64,000 nt of DNA from Spirosoma sp. 48-14 (GTDB lineage: Bacteria; Bacteroidota; Bacteroidia; Cytophagales; Spirosomataceae). Both the position numbers and the translations under genes were made by a program. Positions 26,703 to 36,300 of the stretch are shown piece after piece (positions within the stretch are counted from its first letter, which is position 1; the number at the start of each line of letters is the position of its first letter). The stretch covers positions 47,916-111,915 of the forward strand of contig NZ_MKUD01000023.1 in the NCBI RefSeq assembly GCF_001898575.1. Reading direction: 5' to 3'. The notes beneath the pieces are model-generated. The model was not told where the DNA came from. It did no database searches and worked only from the letters and a program-made list of their open reading frames with translations.

Positions 26703-28074
26703 CAGGCTTATCACTTTTCAGCCATGATTGTACACTTACCAAGCCCAGTAAAATAGCGCCCACCCTAAACGTAACGGTCAGCCCGTACAGCATATCCTCC
26801 GGCTTTGCTGCACGAATCGGTTTCGTGGCGACTGCTAGTGAAAATAAGGCTCCCATGACCGACGCTCCCGTAACCAGCCCCAGGTTACGGGACAAATTCA
26901 GGATGCCAGCTATAATTCCATCCTGCCTCTTGCTGGTATGGGCCATCACAGCGGTGTTGTTCCCAGCCTGAAATAACTGGTATCCCGGCGTCAGCAAACA
27001 GATCCCGATGATATACCCCGTCAACCCATAAACTGCTGGTAAACTGGCCAAGGCTATTGTACCCGCCCATAGACCGTGCAGACCTATTTTTACGATACGA
27101 TCCGGGCCTAGTGTATCGACTAATTTTCCGGCGGGTATTCCGGTCAGTATCGAAATCAACGGGCCTACCGACATGACTAACCCGGCATTAAATTCATTCA
27201 GACCTAAACCAACTGTCAGAAAGAAGGGGCCAACTACTAAGGTTGTCATCATGATCGTAGCCACCAAAAAATTAGCCAGTAACGAGTTCCGTAGTACCCA
27301 ATTTTTAAAAACGCTGGCGTCGATCAACGGATTACTACTACGTTTCTGAACATAAACGAATAGACGACCTGATAGCACGGAAACAAGAATCAGCAGAAGA
27401 CTTTGTGGACGTATGGCTTCTTTTCCAAGCGTCATGGACAGCGCATAAGCGGCAATTGATACAACAAGCGTCACCACGCCCAGCACGTTGATCCGTTGGG
27501 TATTGTTCACCATCAGGTTGTCTTTACGGACATAGTAGATGCTCAACCAGAACGTAGGGATACCTAAACAGGACAGCAACAGAAAAATAGACGGCCAGCC
27601 CCAGACGCTAAGCAGGAACCCGCCCACCGAAGGCCCCATGGCTGTACCAACGGCAGATAAGGTTCCGATCAGGCCCATCGCACTACCCATTTTAACGGTT
27701 TTGTTATTTTTTTTGACGATTGTCACACTCATGGTCATCAGAACCGCAGCCCCCATACCCTGAAGGGCCCTCATGAGGATAAGTGCTGAAATTGTAGGCG
27801 CAAATGCACACAAAAACGAGGCAATCGTGAACAGGAGTAAGCCTGTCAATAAAATCCGGCGATGGCCGTACTGGTCGGCCAGTTTACCGACAATGGTGAC
27901 GGAAACTGTGATAGCCAGCAGGTACGAAATGGTAACCCACTGCACCAACTGGAACGTTGTCGAAAAGGCTTCCTCAAAAACCGGTAGAGCAATATTGGCG
28001 ATGCTTGTTCCTAACGAAGTCAGCAACACACAAAAGGAAATAACCAATAGGATGGCCACTTTGTCATTTTTCAT
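26692..28074 (-). CDS. MFS multidrug-type efflux transporter (DHA2/EmrB-like)
   Basis: The ATG at 28072-28074 ('MKNDKVAILLVISFCVLLTSLG') starts right before the first membrane helix and gives 460 residues; the frame continues 13 codons further upstream. About 14 hydrophobic segments, 'GKLADQYGHRRILLTGLLLF' (MFS loop motif), and 'LMRALQGMGAAVLMTMSVTIV' with 'AVGTAMGPSVGGFL' (antiporter motif C) place it in the drug:H+ antiporter DHA2 branch. It exports an unknown toxic compound. An AraC regulator lies 69 bases upstream on the same strand and may control it. Confidence 0.85.
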   Translation of the reverse strand: MKNDKVAILLVISFCVLLTSLGTSIANIALPVFEEAFSTTFQLVQWVTISYLLAITVSVTIVGKLADQYGHRRILLTGLLLFTIASFLCAFAPTISALILMRALQGMGAAVLMTMSVTIVKKNNKTVKMGSAMGLIGTLSAVGTAMGPSVGGFLLSVWGWPSIFLLLSCLGIPTFWLSIYYVRKDNLMVNNTQRINVLGVVTLVVSIAAYALSMTLGKEAIRPQSLLLILVSVLSGRLFVYVQKRSSNPLIDASVFKNWVLRNSLLANFLVATIMMTTLVVGPFFLTVGLGLNEFNAGLVMSVGPLISILTGIPAGKLVDTLGPDRIVKIGLHGLWAGTIALASLPAVYGLTGYIIGICLLTPGYQLFQAGNNTAVMAHTSKRQDGIIAGILNLSRNLGLVTGASVMGALFSLAVATKPIRAAKPEDMLYGLTVTFRVGAILLGLVSVQSWLKSDKPVIR

Positions 28075-28143
28075 ACGCTTTGCCTGTTGATGATGCAAAG
28101 CTAAAGACCGCAATACCCCACGGGATAGGACAAAAATGAAGTA

Positions 28144-28998
28144 CTATGGCACTTCATTGAACTTCACTCTGAAGGCTTCGGGAGAATACCCGGTATGTTT
28201 TTTAAAGAAGCGGATAAAGTACGAGACATCGTCATAGCCGAGCTGCCACGAAATCTGGTTGATCTGGCTGGAGGTAGCCAGTACGTATCGTTTGGCCTCC
28301 AGCAGGATGTACTCATTAATGATTGCGGAAGCTGTTTTGTCCAGCGTTGCTTTGGTGATGGCATTCAACTGATAAGCCGACAGATTCAATTGACGGGCGT
28401 ACCAGCTCACCTGTTTTTGTTCGGTGAAGTGATCGGCAATTAATTCCTGAAACGCTTCCAGCCGTTCCTGACTATAGATATTGGCACTGTCAGCGGTTGT
28501 TCGGGGGCTTTTCTCCTGACGTAATAACTCAATAAAAAGCAACTGAAGGGTCAGTTGAATCGCCTGTTGGTATTGGGAGTTCTTTTCTGAAATTTCCCAA
28601 TAGATAGCTTTCATAAAAGACAAAATCCTCTCAAAGCTATTGGCATTGGGCTGATAATAATTCGTTTTGCTGACTTTCTTCAGGGGATCTTTGTGTAGAA
28701 AATCGTCAGGAAACTGAGCCAAAAAACCCTGTCCCCCAGTTGCCAACGTTAAGGCATGCACCTGACCGGGCCGCACGATAAACACGCAGCCATCCCCGAC
28801 AGGATAAGGGCTAAAATCGATGCTATGCTCACCTGATCCCTTTTCAATGACCAGCATAAAATAGAAACCATGCCTGTGCAGGGGCTGAATCATGCCCTGC
28901 CCGGCCAGTAATTTATCAAGCTTCCGAACAACAAAGCCATCGGAAGTCTCGGCATGGCTCACATCGGAGGGGGTATGTCGTACCGGTATCGGATCCAT
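28144..28998 (-). CDS. AraC-family transcriptional regulator with cupin sensor
   Basis: The ATG at 28996-28998 gives 284 residues; the frame reaches 44 codons further upstream but that part is not protein-like. The N-terminal half is a cupin-type ligand domain ('IQPLHRHGFYFMLVIEKGSGEH', 'VFIVRPGQVHAL'). The C-terminal half is a double HTH of the HTH_18 type ('ARQLNLSAYQLNAITKAT', 'INQISWQLGYDDVSYFIRFFKK', 'GYSPEAFR'). This is the usual build of a small-molecule-responsive activator. It is transcribed in the same direction as the MFS pump and sits just upstream, so it probably regulates that gene. Confidence 0.9.
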   Translation of the reverse strand: MDPIPVRHTPSDVSHAETSDGFVVRKLDKLLAGQGMIQPLHRHGFYFMLVIEKGSGEHSIDFSPYPVGDGCVFIVRPGQVHALTLATGGQGFLAQFPDDFLHKDPLKKVSKTNYYQPNANSFERILSFMKAIYWEISEKNSQYQQAIQLTLQLLFIELLRQEKSPRTTADSANIYSQERLEAFQELIADHFTEQKQVSWYARQLNLSAYQLNAITKATLDKTASAIINEYILLEAKRYVLATSSQINQISWQLGYDDVSYFIRFFKKHTGYSPEAFRVKFNEVP

Positions 28999-29274
28999 GT
29001 CAACAAAAGGCAGATGGCACCCATAAAAATACGATAATTCAACAGTAGTTAGACGACAAAAAGCGACACCAGGAACTGACAAGTGGATGACAATAGATCT
29101 CATGCTGACGAGGAAACCAACCACATTCACTGTGCTGCAATATCGGACTACCTTACAAATTATCCCGGAACTGGAATTATCTCTTTTCCTTCGTGAGGTT
29201 TTCCGATTTATTAAATAATTTCATCGCCTAGCCTTTGAGTAGTTAAGTGGCCCAATTAGTTCAAGCATAAGACG

Positions 29275-30183
29275 ATGAGAATCATACATGATACCACCCC
29301 TCTTTTCAGTAGTAGTCACGGAAAGAACACTCCGGGTCTGTATGCCCGATTTAGCTGGCAGCATTGGTCCTTTGAACAAGGACTAAGTGCTCATTATTTC
29401 ACGTTTCAAACACAGTCTGCGCACCATTTGACGACGCTCTATGGCGAAGAGTGTTTCAAGATTGTGCTTTGTATTTCAGGGCAAGCCAACATAGACTCCT
29501 TCCAGCGACGGTTTTCGTTTCAGGCAGGCAAACTTTACCTATACAAAGCCTTAGCGGTATCTGAATCTAACTTGCAGGCTGGAATGGCTTACGAGCTGCT
29601 CCATATACATTTCCCTGTGTCGAAGCTGCAGGCAGTGATCGTGGACACCCCGCTCCAGGATATGCTGCTGAACGGAAATCAAGTTCTTTCCTTACCGTTA
29701 ACGCCAACGATTTTTGGTCTGATTCTAACACTGGTTAATTCGGAGTTTCAGGGGGCGTTACGGCAATTACACATGGAAAGTGTGCTGTATCAGCTCTTGT
29801 TTGAAATTATTAAAACAGCAGACAGAACCTATCCACATGTTCATCACGCTATCCCTACAAACCAAACCAGGCTGATACAGGAGGCTAAAGAACTACTTGA
29901 TACCCATACGGGCTACATATCAATACGTCAGCTCGCGAAAGAGGTGGGCACGAATATGGTTTCACTTAAAACGGGATTTAAAGCGCTTTACAAGACAACT
30001 ATTTTTAGTTATCAGCAAAACAAAAATTTACAAAAAGCCTATGAGTTGCTTTTGGCGGAGAATATGACCATTCAGCAGGTCTGCGAGTGTTGTGGATACC
30101 AAAGTCTTGGTAGTTTCTCGAATGCGTTTCTGCGACGCTACGGCCATCGACCCTCAGTGTTGCTGAAACGACCGATTGAATAA
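29275..30183 (+). CDS. AraC-family transcriptional regulator
   Basis: The 302-residue protein has an N-terminal sensor of about 190 residues without a motif I recognise ('CFKIVLCISGQANIDSF' suggests a beta domain). The C-terminal AraC DNA-binding domain carries 'ISIRQLAKEVGTNMVSLKTGF' and 'IQQVCECCGYQSLGSFSNAFLRRYG'. The second helix-turn-helix has an unusual Cys pair ('CECCG'). It lies 57 bases upstream of the acetolactate synthase gene on the same strand and may control it through the palindrome in the gap. Confidence 0.85.
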   Translation: MRIIHDTTPLFSSSHGKNTPGLYARFSWQHWSFEQGLSAHYFTFQTQSAHHLTTLYGEECFKIVLCISGQANIDSFQRRFSFQAGKLYLYKALAVSESNLQAGMAYELLHIHFPVSKLQAVIVDTPLQDMLLNGNQVLSLPLTPTIFGLILTLVNSEFQGALRQLHMESVLYQLLFEIIKTADRTYPHVHHAIPTNQTRLIQEAKELLDTHTGYISIRQLAKEVGTNMVSLKTGFKALYKTTIFSYQQNKNLQKAYELLLAENMTIQQVCECCGYQSLGSFSNAFLRRYGHRPSVLLKRPIE

Positions 30184-30189
30184 AACATG

Positions 30190-30208
30190 TTTCTTATCCG
30201 ATAAGAAA
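30190..30208. promoter_or_regulatory. Perfect 8-bp palindrome upstream of the acetolactate synthase gene
   Basis: TTTCTTAT at 30190-30197 and ATAAGAAA at 30201-30208 are perfectly complementary around a CCG centre. There is no T-run after it, so it looks more like an operator than a terminator. It is 32 bases before the start codon. The protein bound is unknown; the upstream AraC regulator is a candidate. Confidence 0.4.
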
Positions 30209-30240
30209 ACTAGATTGGTGATGCCCCACTTTTGCTTGCC

Positions 30241-31974
30241 ATGAAGCAAGCAACTAATGGTTTACCGACACCAACGTTTCAAGGCGATGCGATTGATCAA
30301 ACCGGCGCACAAGCAGTCCTTGAAGCACTCTTAGCGGAAGGAGTCAATACAATTTTTGGCTACCCCGGTGGAGCGATCATACCGGTTTACGACGCCTTGT
30401 ACGATTACGCCCCCTTCCTGACGCATATTACCGTAAGGCACGAACAGGGAGCCATTCATGCGGCCCAGGGTTACGCCCGAGTCAGTGGCCGAACTGGCGT
30501 TTGCCTGGCGACTTCGGGCCCCGGTGCGACAAACTTAGTGACAGGCATTGCTGATGCCATGATGGATTCCACGCCTGTTGTCTGTATTGTCGGCCAGGTG
30601 GATTCAAACCTGCTGGGAACAAACGCATTTCAAGAGGTCGATATGATTACCCTGACCCAGCCAATCACTAAGTGGAATTATGAAATAATTCACCCAGATG
30701 AAATACCCAGCATCATCGCAAAAGCATTTCACATCGCCCGCTCAGGGCGCCCCGGTCCGGTGGTAATCAGCATTACCAAGGATGCGCAGCTCATGCCGTT
30801 GCATAGACCGGTTGAAGGCAAGCTTACTTTTTCCTCAAAAAAGCCACTGTTACCTGATCCAATACAGCTACAGCGAGCAGCCGATTTGCTGAACGAGGCC
30901 ACATTTCCGTTCATCCTGGCCGGTCAGGGAATATTACTGGCGAAAGCAACCAACGAACTTGTCAATTTTGCCGAAACAATGGGTAGCCCGGTTGCTACTA
31001 CGTTACTGGGTCAATCCGCTTTTCCGACTGATCACCCACTGTACACCGGCTGGCTGGGTATGCACGGTACGTATGCCAGCAATATGCTAACGACTAAATG
31101 TGATGTTATCATTGCCATCGGGATGCGTTTCGATGAGCGTGTTACAGGAGACCCGAATGCGTTTGCCGCTCAGGCTAAAATCGTTCATATTGATATTGAC
31201 CCCGCCGAGATCGGCAAAGTCATTCAACCCGAAGTTGCGTTGGTGGGGGATGCCCAAGAGATTTTACGTCAACTGATACCACTGTTAAAGGCGCATCTTT
31301 CCTCTAATTGGCAAGCGCATTTGACTAAGTTCCAATCACTCGAAAGTGAGAAGGTCACCAGGCGGGAGCTGGCGCCAACCACGCAGAAGATAAAGATGGC
31401 TGAAGTTATCGCCATGCTTTCCGACAAAACGGCGGGTAATGCCGTGCTGGTCACTGACGTAGGACAACACCAGATGAAGGCGTCACGTTATTATCAATTT
31501 CGCCGAACACATAGCTTAATAACGTCCGGAGGATTTGGCACAATGGGATTTGCGCTCCCGGCTGCCATTGGTGCCAAAGTGGGCGCGCCGGATCGTGACA
31601 TTATAGTCATTGTTGGCGACGGGGGTTTTCAGATGACCCTAAAAGAGTTGGCAACAATAGCGCACTATGGGTGGCCCATCAAGATAATTCTGCTAAACAA
31701 TAACTACCTGGGCATGGTACGGCAATGGCAACAATTGTTTTTTGACCGCCGGTACTCGTTTGTTCATTTGCAAAACCCAGACTTTATGACGATTGCTCGT
31801 GGGTTTGCTATCGATAGTAAACAGTGTAGCCAGCGTGAATTACTTTCAGCCGGTTTAGATGACTTATTGGCTAGCCATCAACCATTCTTACTGGAAGTGA
31901 TTGTCGAACAGGAAGAAAATGTATTTCCAATGTTCCCCGCTGGAGGGCGAATGGATCAGATTCGTTTAGAGTAG
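30241..31974 (+). CDS. ilvB: Acetolactate synthase, large (catalytic) subunit
   Basis: The ATG at 30241 gives 577 residues, the usual length. It is a thiamine-diphosphate enzyme: the catalytic Glu68 is in 'VRHEQGAIHAAQGYAR', the TPP/Mg motif begins 'GDGG' around Asp460 and ends at 'NNNYLGMVRQWQQLFF'. 'MRFDERVTG' is the FAD-contact segment seen in the anabolic acetohydroxyacid synthases. It condenses pyruvate (or pyruvate and 2-oxobutyrate) for branched-chain amino acid synthesis. No regulatory small subunit gene (ilvN/ilvH) or other ilv gene is nearby, so this is an orphan copy. A 15-bp-stem terminator follows. Confidence 0.93.
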   Translation: MKQATNGLPTPTFQGDAIDQTGAQAVLEALLAEGVNTIFGYPGGAIIPVYDALYDYAPFLTHITVRHEQGAIHAAQGYARVSGRTGVCLATSGPGATNLVTGIADAMMDSTPVVCIVGQVDSNLLGTNAFQEVDMITLTQPITKWNYEIIHPDEIPSIIAKAFHIARSGRPGPVVISITKDAQLMPLHRPVEGKLTFSSKKPLLPDPIQLQRAADLLNEATFPFILAGQGILLAKATNELVNFAETMGSPVATTLLGQSAFPTDHPLYTGWLGMHGTYASNMLTTKCDVIIAIGMRFDERVTGDPNAFAAQAKIVHIDIDPAEIGKVIQPEVALVGDAQEILRQLIPLLKAHLSSNWQAHLTKFQSLESEKVTRRELAPTTQKIKMAEVIAMLSDKTAGNAVLVTDVGQHQMKASRYYQFRRTHSLITSGGFGTMGFALPAAIGAKVGAPDRDIIVIVGDGGFQMTLKELATIAHYGWPIKIILLNNNYLGMVRQWQQLFFDRRYSFVHLQNPDFMTIARGFAIDSKQCSQRELLSAGLDDLLASHQPFLLEVIVEQEENVFPMFPAGGRMDQIRLE

Positions 31975-32042
31975 AGCGCCGATTTAATACATTGGTCAAA
32001 GCACATCGAACCAAGTTAACAAATTAGATAGAATAACTTAAC

Positions 32043-32078
32043 AAACCGCCCAGATACTTTGTATCTGGGCGGTTTTCG
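32043..32078 (+). terminator. Intrinsic terminator after the acetolactate synthase gene
   Basis: A perfect 15-bp stem (32043-32057 with 32061-32075), a TTT loop and a short T-tail. The sequence is nearly the same as the terminator at 23905-23940 (shared stem core and the GTATCTGGGC side), although the genes they serve are unrelated. Confidence 0.85.
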
Positions 32079-32175
32079 TTATCAAGGCGTTTTTTGCAAT
32101 GATCATCCAAGTTTTTGCACAAATTATCCAAGTCGATCCTTCCCCATTCGCCTACTTTCGCTTCATCATTCGCCT

Positions 32176-32313
32176 ATGTTTTTTACCCGATTGATACAGC
32201 AGTATAACAGTAAACTCAGACAATCGATGAGCCATAAGCAAAGCTATTTGTTCGAAGCGTTGATTGTCCTGCTGATCCTGTTATTACTCTTACTGGGTAT
32301 CGGCTGGCTGTAA
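32176..32313 (+). CDS. Small single-helix membrane protein, hypothetical
   Basis: The ATG at 32176 opens a 45-residue frame: a short basic N-terminus ('FFTRLIQQYNSKLRQSM') followed by one strongly hydrophobic helix ('ALIVLLILLLLLLGIGW') and a stop. It lies in the 361-base gap between the terminator side of the acetolactate synthase gene and the GntR-type regulator, 22 bases before the latter. I do not recognise a family. Hydrophobic small ORFs arise by chance in T-rich sequence, so it is moderately likely to be real. Confidence 0.45.
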   Translation: MFFTRLIQQYNSKLRQSMSHKQSYLFEALIVLLILLLLLLGIGWL

Positions 32314-32335
32314 GTAAACACGAACCGAAACGATT

Positions 32336-33370
32336 ATGATGGGGGGAACTGCTCTACGAAATGCATCCTTTTTACGGATTGACGAAAACGGAAAAACGCC
32401 CAAATTCCAACAAATTGTTAACGGCATTATTGCCCAGATCGAAGCGGGTATTTTCAAACCCGGCGACCGATTGCCTTCCATCAATGAAACCAGTGCTGAG
32501 TATTATCTGGCTCGCGCTACGGTCGAGAAAGCGTACTGCAATCTGCTTAAAAGCGGTCATATCACCTCCTTATATCGTAAAGGCTTTTTTATCTCGCAGG
32601 GCAAAATCGTCAAACGCGTACTGTTTTTGACGGGTACGATCAGCGAAACGAACCGGGCGATTTTTAAGGCAGTAAGCGAACAGCTTGGCAAAACCTATAA
32701 AGTCGACATTTATGCCTACGAATATCAGCGCGATTACCTGCTGGATGGATTGGAAAAACAGGCCGGTAATTACCATTATTTTGTGTTGATGCCGCATCAC
32801 CTGGGCGAAATCTGCGACCTGACCGACCTGCTGAAGAAAATCCCATCGGATCGGCTCATTTTTCTGGATGGTTCAACGGTAACGGCGTCACGCAACTGTG
32901 CGTCAGTACGTTTCGGATGCGGGGAGCATTTCCGAACCATTCTCGAAGCAAATGCCGCCACATTTCGCCGTTATACTACCTTGAATTTTGTTACCACTGA
33001 CAACGAGTATATCCCTGCCGACTGGTATCGTGCATTTTTTGCCTTTACAGAAACCTACAATTTGAATGGGCAAATACTGGACGACGTTCGGGAAGCACCC
33101 TTGCAGCGTGGATCGGCCTATCTGCTCATAGACGATGACGATCTTATAACAACGCTTCAGGATGCGAGCCGAAAAGGGTATACGCTGGGACGCGATGTCG
33201 GCATTGTCTCGTTCAACGACGCCCCTTACAAATCGGTACTGAGTGGTGGTATTTCGGTGATACAAACCGACGTAGCAACGATTGGGCAGAATCTGGCGAG
33301 CATCATCGCGCAGAACCAGAAACAGACCGTCCGCATTCCGATGCAGTTTATTGATCGTGGATCGTTGTAA
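32336..33370 (+). CDS. GntR-family regulator with LacI-type sensor domain
   Basis: The 344-residue protein has a winged helix of the GntR type at the N-terminus ('KFQQIVNGIIAQIEAGIFKPGDRLPSINE' start, 'ARATVEKAYCNLLKSGHI'). It continues as a periplasmic-binding-protein-like domain ('RVLFLTGTISETNRAIFKAV', 'RDVGIVSFNDAPYKSVLSGGI', 'VIQTDVATIGQNLA'). This combination is common in Bacteroidota, where it senses a sugar. It starts 22 bases after the small membrane protein. The UnbV/VCBS gene begins 20 bases downstream and may be its target. Confidence 0.9.
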   Translation: MMGGTALRNASFLRIDENGKTPKFQQIVNGIIAQIEAGIFKPGDRLPSINETSAEYYLARATVEKAYCNLLKSGHITSLYRKGFFISQGKIVKRVLFLTGTISETNRAIFKAVSEQLGKTYKVDIYAYEYQRDYLLDGLEKQAGNYHYFVLMPHHLGEICDLTDLLKKIPSDRLIFLDGSTVTASRNCASVRFGCGEHFRTILEANAATFRRYTTLNFVTTDNEYIPADWYRAFFAFTETYNLNGQILDDVREAPLQRGSAYLLIDDDDLITTLQDASRKGYTLGRDVGIVSFNDAPYKSVLSGGISVIQTDVATIGQNLASIIAQNQKQTVRIPMQFIDRGSL

Positions 33371-33390
33371 ATCCCTTCGCCACCTAATTC

Positions 33391-36300
33391 ATGCAACGAC
33401 TTTTAGTACTCCTGATTCCTCTGGTAGCTTCATTGGCCTGGGTCGTTGGACACAACCCATCGACGTCAAAACGATTCCGTCGGCTACCCTCCTCGCAAAC
33501 GGGCATCACGTTCAACAATCGGATTCAGGAATCGGATTCAGTGAATATTCTACGCTTTGAATACCTCTACAACGGAGGGGGCGTTGGTATCGGCGACTTC
33601 AACAACGATGGCTGGCAGGACGTTTTTTTTACGGGTAATCAGGTTTCTTCCCGCTTATATCTGAGTAAAGGGAAAGACGAAGAAACCCCATTGCATTTCG
33701 AGGACGTAACGGAATCAGCGGGTGTAACAACGCATGCCTGGTGCACGGGCGTTACCATTGTTGACCTGAATCAGGACGGTTGGCAGGACATTTACGTAAG
33801 TGTAGCCGGCTACGATAAAGACACGACCAAGCGAGCTAATTTGCTGTTTATCAACCAGACGAAAAAGAAAGGCGATCCAGTTCGCTTTCAGGAACAAGCC
33901 CGCGAATACGGCCTGAACGACATGGGCTATACCACCCAAACCGCTTTTTTCGATTATGACCACGACGGTGACCTGGACGCTTATGTGTTAACGAACGCGC
34001 TCGACCGCTACAATCGAAATGCACTGCGTCCGAAGATGGTGAATGGTGAAGCTCCCAGTAATGATCGGCTGTACCGGAACATGAGCGCAGAAAGAGCGAA
34101 AGAGCGAATGAGTGAGAGAGCGAATCGGAACGCCAAATCGCTCTCTCACTCTTTCACTCCGATTCGGCGTTCCGATTCGCTCTTTAAAAACGTTACCCAC
34201 GAGGCTGGCATCTTAACAGAAGGATATGGACTGGGGATTACGATTGCGGATCTGAATGGCGATGGCTGGGAGGATGTGTACTGCGCGAATGACTTCCTGT
34301 CGAATGATTTGGTGTGGATTAATAATCAGGATGGTACGTTTACCAATAGAGCGGCTGATTATCTGAAGCACCAGTCTCACAACGCGATGGGCGTCGACAT
34401 CGCTGATATCAACAATGATTTGCTGCCCGACATTATGGTCGTTGACATGCTGCCCAATACGAACCAGCGCCAGAAAATGATGCTGCCCGGCTACAATTAC
34501 GACCGGTTTCGGATGGATTTGCAGATGGGCTATCAACCGCAATACATGCGTAACACATTGCAGTTGGGCGTGGGGCAGGGAGCCTTCTCCGAAATTTCTC
34601 AACTGTCGGGTGTCGATAAAACGGATTGGAGCTGGGCACCGCTGTTGGCCGATTTTGACAATGACGGCTATCGCGATTTACTGATTACCAATGGCTATCG
34701 GCGAGACGTAACGAATCTGGATTTTACTACGTATCTGGCCGATTTACATGCCGGAGGGTTTGGTGATGAACAGGAGAAAAATAAAAAAGCCTACCAAAAA
34801 CTACTGCAACTTCCAGACGTAAAACTGGCTGATTTCTGCTACCGTAATCGGGGAACGGAAGGAAATCTGACGTTTGAGGACGTATCGGAGCAATGGGGCC
34901 TCGACGCACCGAATTTCTCAAATGGGGCTGCTTACGCTGATCTGGACAATGACGGTGATCTGGACATAGTCATTAACACCATCGATGACGAAGCCTTTGT
35001 GTATGAAAATAGCTCGGAGCAGGGAACAGGGAGCCGTACAAGTAAAGGGCACGAAAATTCGTGGCTTCGGCTGGTGCTTGAGCGGAATCCGTCGCAGGGA
35101 ACGCGGGTGAATGTCTACTATGGGCAGCATACGCAAACGGCCGAATTTAATCCGACGCGCGGATATGTATCGTCAGTAGAGCCGTATCTGCATTTCGGGT
35201 TGGGGGCTACGTCGGTCATCGATTCAGTGGAGGTTATCTGGAATGATGGTACGTATCAGGTGCTCCGTACTGTAAAGCCCAATCAGTTGTTAGGTGTTGC
35301 TTATGATCCGATTGGAAAATACAAACCACGTAGGGGTTCGACACCTACATATTTTCAGGAGATATCCGCAACTGATCTAGGGCTGGATTACGTTCATGTC
35401 GAGAGCGAGTTCAATGACTTTGCCCAGACGCCCTTACTACCCCACAAGCACTCGCAGAATGGCCCACCGATGGCCGTAGCCGATGTGGATGGAAATGGGT
35501 TGGAGGATATTTTCATCGGCTCGGATTTTGGTCAGAAAAGTTATCTGTATTTCCAGCAATCGACCGGCCGTTTTACAAAAAAAGAACTTCAGAAAGAAGC
35601 CAATCAGGAAGATACAGGTGCTTTGTTTTTCGACGCGGATCTGGATGGTGACCAGGACTTATACGTAGTCAGCGGGGGGAGCCATGCAAACGCCCCTTCA
35701 GACGCTTACCAGGATCGGCTTTATTTGAACGATGGGAAGGGCCATTTAACATTATCCAGACAGGCATTGCCCATCCTCACCATCAGCGGCTCCTGTGTGA
35801 GTACCTGTGATTTTGATCATGACGGTGACCTGGATTTGTTTCGGGGTAGCCGACTGATTCCCGGTCAATACCCAATGCCCGCCAGCAGTTTTCTCTTCAA
35901 AAACGAGGGTGGTCGCTTTATTGACGTAACAACGCAGACCGCTCCTGAACTACGCAACATTGGTCTGGTTACGTCAGCCGTTTGGGCGGATTTTGATAAA
36001 GACGGTTTGCCAGATTTAGCGCTTTGTGGCGAATGGATGCCTATTACTATACTAAAAAATACAGGCAAGCAATTCAGTCATTCGCTCATTCACTCATTCG
36101 CTCAGTCAAGTGGCTGGTGGAATACGCTCGCTGCTGCCGATTTTGATAATGACGGTGATCTGGATTTGCTGGCTGGTAACCTGGGATTGAATACCAAATA
36201 CAAAGCATCACCCGAACAGCTGATTGAATTATTTGCCGCCGATTTTGACAAAAACGGACGTATCGATCCTGTCATAACCTATTACAATGATCGACAGCAG

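Noticed and set aside
36079..36103. Regular short repeats that could suggest a CRISPR array
   Set aside because: The units are only 8 bp with no spacers, lie inside a coding gene, and no cas gene is present.
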